Assembly (NCBI GenBank): GCA_036927565.1
Contig: JAYESD010000009.1
Coordinates: forward strand, 150,124,929 to 150,188,928
Reading direction: 5' to 3'
DNA: 64,000 bases
From: Tuctoria greenei
Taxonomy: Eukaryota > Streptophyta > Magnoliopsida > Poales > Poaceae
A model generated the notes under the pieces. The model saw nothing but the letters and a program-made list of their open reading frames with translations, made no database searches and was not told where the DNA came from. The position numbers and the translations under genes are program-made. Positions 57,500 to 64,000 of this stretch are shown here, piece by piece (the stretch's first letter is position 1; each line of letters begins with the position of its first letter).

Positions 57500-58234
57500 C
57501 CTTGATTTCTTGACAAGTATGAAAGCATACTTAAGGAGCATGACACGCTCAAATCTCATGTCAAGCAAATTGAGGAGGATAAGGCTCAAATCAAGCTAGA
57601 TCATCATGAGCTTGACTTAGCCCACCAAGCAATCTTGGGAGAGCAAAATGAGTTAATCCAAGAGCATCAAGTACTTAACCTTGCTTATGAAGTTCTTGAA
57701 CAAGAATTGAAAACTATAAAGAAAGAAACCCTTAATGATAAGATATCCATTACTTCTCATGCCACTAATGTCTTGCATAAGTCTTTGCCTTTGAAAGAGA
57801 ATGCTAGGGAGAAGGACTTGTTGGAAGAAATTGAAAGTCTTCGCACTAGTGTGGGAAGACTATCTAAAGGAGAAGTCAAGCACAAGGAAATACTCTTCCA
57901 ACAAGCAAAGACCTTCAACAAGAGAGGACTTGGATCCTTCCCGGTACCTAACAAAGGAAAGGTGCCCTCACCGGAGCTTAGAACAAGCTTCATCAAGGAA
58001 GTTGGTTCCTATTGCCAACATTGTGAGGTCACCGGTCACCATACAAGGGAGTGTCCTCTTCCTAACCGGCCTTCTCCAAAATTACCTACTAACTACAAGT
58101 CTACTTTCGATGATCATCATTATCTCTTAAGTAAAGTAGATGGCAAGGTGAAGGCAAGGTTCATCGGCAAGGATATAAAGGGCATGAAGGGGAAGCTCCC
58201 CAAGCAACTTTGGGTCCCAAAAACACTTGTATAA
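57500..58234 (+). pseudogene. Sirevirus gag, C-terminal part with second zinc knuckle
   Basis: A one-base frame change near 57505 moves the coding sequence to another frame. This part is a coiled-coil-like Glu/Lys/Leu-rich stretch (HHELDLAHQAILGEQNELIQ) and a second CCHC knuckle CQHCEVTGHHTREC near 58012. It ends in KQLWVPKTLV. Two spaced zinc knuckles and a long coiled-coil gag fit Sireviruses. Confidence 0.8.
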
Positions 58235-58290
58235 CACATACAAGGACCTAAGTTGGCTTGGGTGCCAAAAATAAAAAATTGAATTCATGT

Positions 58291-58600
58291 GTGTAGGTGA
58301 ACTACAAAGCCGGTGGAAAGCATTGGGTACTCGACAGCGGGTGCACTCAACACATGACCGACAACAATGGTATGTTCACCTCCATAGAGGACCCCGACAA
58401 TCATGATTAAGTCACTTTTGGTGATAATTCTAAGGGGAAGGTAATTCAGTTGGGTAAGATTGTATTTTTCACATGGTTTATTTATTTCAAATATGTTGCA
58501 TGTTAAGTCACTTAGTTTCAATTTGCTTTATATTGCACAAATTTTGTGATCTTGGGCTAACGTGCACATTTAGCAAGAATGATGTTGTTGTGACAAGCCT
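58291..58600 (+). pseudogene. Sirevirus protease remnant
   Basis: HWVLDSGCTQHMTDNN (near 58318-58370) contains the aspartic-protease DSG motif. A stop follows (TAA near 58409). The sequence then becomes frameshifted until a large deletion joins it to RT near 58600-58670. Confidence 0.75.
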
Positions 58601-58671
58601 AAAGTTGAGGAGAGCCATGATCAAGGGGGAGCTTCAAGTTCCAACATCTACACATCGACGGAGAATTATTT

Positions 58672-59637
58672 ATTTGTCAAATTTATGTCGATGATATTAT
58701 TTTTGGTTCAACTAACGAATCTCTTAGCCATGAGTTTGGCAAAATGATGTCTAGGGAATTCGAGATGTCGATGATTGGAGAGCTCAACTTCTTCCTTGGA
58801 TTTCAAGTCAAGCAACTTCGAGAGGGGACCTTCATCTATCAAGAAAAGTATACCAAGGACCTCTTGAATAAATTTGAGATGGTAAATTGTAGCTCAAGAA
58901 GTACTCCAAGGGCAACAAATTGTCATCTCGACGCGGATAAGGACGGTAAACCTATTGACCAATCTAATTATCATTCCATGATTGGTTCATTGCTTTATCT
59001 TACCGCATCTAGGCCCGATATCATGTTTAGTGTATGCTTGTGTGCTCGCTTTCAAGCGGCACCTAAAGAATCGCTTCAGAAGGCGGTCTTTAGGATACTT
59101 CGGTATCTCAAGCAGACCCCTAGTGTAGGCCTGTGGTACCCTAAAGGTGCAAAATTCCATCTCTTGGGTTACTCGAATTCGGAATTTGCCGGATGCCGTG
59201 TGGATCGCAAGAGTACCTCCGGTGGGTGCCACTTGCTTGGGCGTTCCCTAGTATCTTGGTCTAGCAAGAAGCAAAATTCCGTTGCTTTATCCACGGCCGA
59301 AGCGGAATACATATCGGCCGGTGCATGTTGTGCCCAAATTCTTTATATGAAGCAAACCCTTTTGGACTTTGGTATTAAACTTGGTTGTGTGCCTCTCCTT
59401 TGTGACAATGAAAGTGCAGTTAAGATTGCTAAAAACCCCGTTCAACACTCCCGCACTAAGCACATTGATATTCGCCATCATTTCTTGAGGGACCATGAAG
59501 CTAAGGGAGACATCTCCTTGTGAGGTGTTAGGTTCGAAGAACAATTGGCGGATATCTTCACTAAACCACTTGATGAGAAAAATTTTTCTAGACTAAGAAG
59601 TGAATTAAATGTGCTAGATGCATCAAACGTCATGTAA
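58672..59637 (+). pseudogene. Sirevirus reverse transcriptase (C-terminal) and RNase H
   Basis: Begins within RT just before the catalytic YVDD (58684-58695) and runs open through MIGELNFFLGFQVKQ, SMIGSLLYLTASRPDI and the RNase H motifs STAEAEYISAG and LCDNESAVKIA. There is a TGA at 59521 and the terminal TAA at 59635 after QLADIFTKPL. The N-terminal half of RT and the whole integrase are missing. Confidence 0.9.
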
Positions 59638-60929
59638 GTTGCCATGGTCATGTAAGAATGCATCACATATAGGTCTTGTCTAACTTTCAAAGGATAGGGG
59701 CGAGCAAGGGTTAGCTTTGGATAGAGGTTCTTTTAGGTTTCCCCAAGGCTTGGAGAGTGGCTCTCACTGAAGAAGCCTTTGAAAGATTCAAATTTGGCAA
59801 GATAGATTTATTTTATGTCTTGCATTATGCCTGCCATATAGACTTGCACTCACGTTTAATTTCTTGCATTATAAATTGTTTGCCATTGCATACGGTAGAT
59901 TGTCACAAAGGGGAACCCACTTCATGAGAAAGAGACTTGTTTGAAATGCAATATATCAACTCATATGATGTGGAAAGAACAAAATGTTAGGTACGTTAAT
60001 GCCTAAAGGAACATGCTTTAAAGAGATAGAATTCTTCATCCTCTAGCTCACAAAGCATGGGCCTTACATTTTATTTGGATTTATTCCTTATTTTCTTCGG
60101 TGTTCTATTTGCTTTAGGGCTTAGCCAAGTTATTGGCAATCAGTATTTTTGAGGGGTAAGGGGTTGCCCAAAAAGTCCTAAGACATATGTTTCTTCGTGT
60201 TTGTTTGTTTGAGTCAAAGGACATATATGGAATGTTGCTGTTTTGTAGTCATCGGGTTATCTGATGCATAGGCAAGAAGCTCATCGGATCAGTTTGTGTT
60301 CAAATGCTAAGGGTCAATTTCGTCAGTAAGACAAATCAACCGACGAGTTCATTCTGAGAAACATCGGTGCATCCGATGTTCACATTTCTGGAGTTGTGCT
60401 AAATTCCACTGATGCAAATCCTTTCCATGTCGAACCATCCGGTGTCAATGGTGCCTCTGGAATACCCTTACTGTACCACTCAACCGATGCTCCTATCATC
60501 TAACGTCGGTTTATCCGGTGTTAAAATTTGAGCTAGGGTTCGGGCCCCACCTATTTAGCGCCTCTTCGCCTTCGTCTTTCTCTCTCCCTGACTCTCTCAC
60601 CGCCACCGAAACCCTCACCTCCGCCGCCGCCGTTCCCTCGCCCTGCCGCCGCCTCCGGCCGCCGTCGTTGCTCACCCTACGCCCCACGTAGCACCACTCC
60701 ACGCCGTGCCGCCGCCTCACGCCCGACCGCTGTCCTCTCCATAGCGCCGCCGCCGCCTCCCACGCACCACCGCCGCCGCCCCAAGCACAACCACCGCCGC
60801 CCTATGCACCACCGTGGTGCTTCCCCCCTTCGGTCGCCGTCGCTTCACCTCTAGGGTTCCCGGCCTCGACGACCTTTGCGTCGCCGTCCCCGAGCTCGCT
60901 TGTCCCGCGTGCTCATCCTCGTCGTCGTC
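59638..60929 (+). other. Spacer between pol and env-like ORF with a palindrome array
   Basis: The 5' two-thirds are AT-rich. From 60240 to 60525 short motifs recur (ATCGGATC, ACATCGGTGCATCCGATG, CCATCCGGTG, GTCGGTTTATCCGGTG) that match the array in the 5' LTR. A GC-rich, CCGCCGCC-rich leader precedes the env-like ATG. This could be a copy of LTR regulatory sequence serving the downstream ORF. Confidence 0.5.
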
Positions 60930-63900
60930 ATGGGCCGTGACAAGAAGGGAAAGGGCAAGGCTATTGAGGAGCCGACCGCCAAAAAGCAGAAGTTGTCGAA
61001 GGAGGCAAAGAAAGCCCTAATGGCCGCTCGCGCCGCCGAGGAGCGAGAGCGTGGCCGAGGAGGATCATTGAGGATCCGCGAGGCCCGTCAGAGGTAGCCT
61101 CCCATGTCAGAGCAGTCCGAGGAAGAAGAGGAGCCCGAAGTGCCGCTTGTTCGCCGGCGCTCAGCCAGGACCTACGAGGGTCACCCAACTGCAGCCCCGA
61201 GACCGAGACCGTCAGCTGCTGACCTATGAGAGGATAGGGCGGCCCAGAGAGCCGTCTATGAGATGGACACCAATGTCCGTGTCGCTGAGGGTGTCCGCCT
61301 GACCGATTACCGAAAGATGAAGGCCAAGCAGCTCAGAAAGCTCAGGTGGAGCATTTTACTTAAGGAGTGGTTCCCACATTCCAGAGAGTCACTCGTGGAC
61401 AACCGCTTTTGGACCTTGACACAGGCGTCACTGTACAAGACTTACAGACGTCGGGGCCATAAGCTCTTCCAGCATAATTTCCTGGATTGGGATCAGCTTG
61501 CATTGGCAGCCGAGACGGAGATACGCCCTTACTTTGAGAGGTATAGAGGGCTTGTGGAGCTGATATCCTACGAGAGGAGTGCCTACGTGGAGGATTGGGT
61601 CCAAGTATTCTATGCCACACTATACGTCTCTGAGTGCCGCAGATCTATTGATTTCATGTTCATGGGCCAACATCATCACTTGACCAGACAGACTTTGGGA
61701 CAGCTGCTAGGAGTGGATCTCCATGACACTTGCCTGCACGAGAGGGTGTATGGACAGGCTGACCCACCGAGGAGGCCGCTCACTGGAGGAGTGGCACCAC
61801 CACTTGAGGAGATACGTTCACTGTTTGCTCAGCCTTTCTGTCCAGACCAGCCGAGGGTACCGACACTACTCACTCCAACTGCGCGCACTGTGCACCTTGC
61901 CTTGCGCCGCACACTTCTGCCGAGGTCCGGATACCTTGTGGGGTTCACCAGCCTGTAGCAGACTCTCCTGTTCTACATCATGAACGGTATGGAGCTCGAC
62001 ATTGTGGACATCCTCATATGTGAGATGGAGGACATAATCACTGATGGAGTTGGGATGATGAGGCAGCTCGTATTTGGTCACTGGATCAGTTACTTGCTCT
62101 ACATGGTAGCTCCAGAGGGGTCCGCCGTGCGTGACAGTCTCACCGACGAGAGCGTCACACGGTTCAGTCACTACCGTTTTCCAGCTCCTGGATACCGCCG
62201 CCTTGGCCGTCCTGTTGAGCGTCAGGTTCGTGCTCGTCTATCCGAGGAAGACTGGTCAGACCTGGAGAAGGAAGACGAGAGACTAGCACATGCAGAGGCT
62301 CAGGGTGAGGACCTTCAACATATTTGGTCCGAGAGTGACACCAGCGACAGTGTCGAGGATTTCTTCCCGCCTCCTCCCTCACCCAGGCAGCACGATGCGG
62401 AGGCTGGAGGCTCGACTGTGCCACCTCCTACTCCACCTCCCGTGTTAGAGGCACAAGTCTCTCAACCATCTGAGCTTACCTCCCTACTTCAGCAGATGGT
62501 TGAGCAGCAGCGCCTGGACTAGCTTGCAGCTGAGCAGGCCCGAGCTGAGCAAGTTGCGTGTCTCTTGGAGCTCTAGCAGCAGCAGCAGGAGATGCAGCGA
62601 TAGATCGCCCACGAGAGGCGAGAGGACACCGACAGGCTGACTGGGCTGATTGATCAGATGCAACAGCGCTCTCTTGACCAGCAGCAACAGACGCAGCAAG
62701 CGATGATGGGCATCCTGGGGTTGATCACCAACCTCTACACGCAGACTGTGATTGCCCTACCGTTGCAGCTTTCAGGCCTTGCTCCAGGCCCACCTGTTCT
62801 GGCTCCAGCTTCAGCACCAGTGCCGTCCACGCCGATCCCGACGATCAGCATTGTCGGTACCATAAAATCTGTACACCCCTTGAGGTTACAAAGATTTCAA
62901 AAGAAAGTCACCTACTTGGTTTGAAGACCCTTGGAGGCCCACTTGTCAGACATGACCGGACCCGCTTCTCCAAAATGGTTAATCCCTGGGTCGCCACGTG
63001 TACAACTAACCCGGAGCTACCTCCCACAAGGGGGAAGCTCCGGGCCACGTACCGAAACGGCACCTCCGGACTTAACCCCAGACCGAGAGAAGCTCCGTAC
63101 CTGACACATGTCTGATAGCCCCGGAGCTACCTGCTTCCCACAGCAAGCTCCGGAGCTGCCACATGTCAAATCGTCGGACCTTTCAGCCTCTAACCTCCGG
63201 AAGACCTTGTAACGGCTCCGGATCTTCAAAGGAGAGCCAAGGACTTCAAGACCCGATTAAGTTTCATTAATGCCATATTAATGACACTTAAACGGACAAT
63301 TATAACACCAGTAACGGCGCTGTCGGAGCCCGTTACAGGATCATTAAGAGCAATTAATCGTGTATCAATACTAGTAACCGCCGGGGCCACATGTCGGGCC
63401 AGGCTAACTTGTAACGGTCTGCCCTTGTACTATAAAAGGACAAACCGACAATACACGCGGGACGTTCACGAACGAGCACACGCGCCTCATACGCTCATCA
63501 CAAGCTCAAACAGATAATACAACATCAACACCTCCGTGGAGTAGGGTATTACGCTCAGGCGACCCGAACCACGTAAATTCCTGTGTCTCCTGTGCCAATT
63601 CTTATTCACCTTCTTGAATCTCCGCGCGCCCACACCGAACATCAAACTCCCCTATCACTTTAGTAGTGTAGGGAGATCTGCCGGTTCCAAACCACCGACA
63701 AGCATGTCCCCACTGCTTGCTCCAGGTGCTCCTATCCACTCTCCCTTGCCGGCTACGACGCTTTTCCAGCAGACGCCGGCGTCCATTGTCAGTGCCCTGT
63801 TGCCAGCAGCTCAGACTCAGCAGGCACTGATAGCGGCTCCTACAGCTCCCGCCACCTCTACTCCAGCTTCGGCAGCAGCAGGCAGCAGCTCCGACGACAA

Positions 63901-63952
63901 CATCCCCACCGGTGACCAGTTTGTCATCGCACCGAGCGCTCAGGATCCTTAG
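60930..63952 (+). pseudogene. Sirevirus env-like ORF, broken by stops and a solo LTR
   Basis: A basic N-terminus (MGRDKKGKGKAIEEPTAKK) starts at 60930. The same frame continues through TAG at 61095, TGA at 61227 and TAG at 61956, 62520, 62574 and 62601. It is then interrupted by a solo LTR at 62852-63700. Counting the 854-bp insertion, the frame after it is the same one and stops at 63950. The middle (about 61263-61958) has the WILLKEWFPHSRES-like helical region seen in plant Sirevirus env-like and related transposon proteins. The C-terminal part is Gln- and then Pro/Ala-rich. The role of these proteins in plants is unproven. Confidence 0.75.
62852..63700 (+). mobile_element. Solo gypsy-type LTR (849 bp) inside the env-like ORF
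   Basis: Starts TGTCGGTACC and ends ACCGACA (7-bp inverted repeat TGTCGGT), flanked by AGCAT on both sides (62847-62851, 63701-63705). It has a TATA box CTATAAAAGG near 63431 and CACGTG-like modules at 62995, 63046, 63105 and 63160. No internal domain remains, so LTR-LTR recombination followed the insertion. Confidence 0.93.
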
Positions 63953-63984
63953 GCACTCGGCTTCCTTTTTGGTGTCTTGATGCC

Positions 63985-63999
63985 AAAGGGGGAGAAGAG
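63985..63999 (+). promoter_or_regulatory. Polypurine tract of Sirevirus-type element
   Basis: AAAGGGGGAGAAGAG at the window edge, following the env-like stop. The 3' LTR is predicted immediately after it. Confidence 0.8.
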
Positions 64000-64000
64000 T

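Larger units (their letters stand above)
54672..64000 (+). mobile_element. Sirevirus-type Ty1/copia element with env-like ORF (3' LTR outside the window)
   Basis: Layout: LTR 54672-56096, primer site, gag with zinc knuckles, protease, RT/RNase H, a long spacer, an env-like ORF, and a polypurine tract AAAGGGGGAGAAGAG at 63985-63999. An extra ORF downstream of pol, palindrome arrays in the LTR and this purine tract are marks of the Sirevirus group. The integrase and most of RT are deleted near 58600. The 3' LTR should start just beyond the right edge. Confidence 0.88.

Overview
This is nuclear genomic DNA from a flowering plant, almost certainly a grass (Poaceae). The evidence is spliced genes with GT-AG introns, genes with GC-rich 5' ends, Stowaway and Tourist-type MITEs, Ty1/copia (including Sirevirus-type) and Ty3/gypsy LTR retrotransposons, and grass-like LTR termini (TGTCGGTACC...). 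I cannot name the species. A panicoid grass is a guess.

Five host genes can be supported: (1) a 16-exon SAC-domain (FIG4/SAC1-like) phosphoinositide phosphatase on the minus strand, 17452-8692; (2) a 6-exon J-domain (DnaJ-like) protein on the plus strand, 25201-26908; (3) an intronless NOG1 nucleolar GTPase on the minus strand, 37340-35328, probably with an intron in its 3' UTR; (4) a 7-exon mitochondrial adrenodoxin-like 2Fe-2S ferredoxin on the plus strand, 39124-42119; (5) a single-exon 210-aa protein of unknown function with one membrane segment on the minus strand, 44386-43754. DnaJ and NOG1 converge, and a copia element sits between them. NOG1 and ferredoxin diverge, with a MITE between them. 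I see no sign that the five genes form one pathway.

Left edge (1-7.9 kb): copia, gypsy-LTR and LINE debris, including a 2.02-kb direct duplication of an LTR/LINE junction. Middle (17.5-25.2 kb): intergenic, with a Stowaway MITE and a 1,021-bp TIR element carrying GC-rich cargo. 27.1-34.5 kb: a structurally complete copia element with 5-bp target duplications. Right (45.4-64 kb): nested retrotransposons. A gutted gypsy element (46.3-54.7 kb) carries a 2.8-kb solo LTR, and its antisense coiled-coil ORF is cut by a Sirevirus-type copia element (54.7 kb to beyond the window). That element's env-like ORF is in turn split by another solo LTR with perfect target duplications.

The most unusual signal is in the 1.9-kb leader of the 27-34 kb copia element. 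Five hairpins share one 17-nt loop (RAGTAACCAAAGTGAAA), while their stem sequences differ from copy to copy yet stay self-complementary. This pattern suggests a repeated, selected RNA structure. All readings are by eye; no database search or folding program was run.
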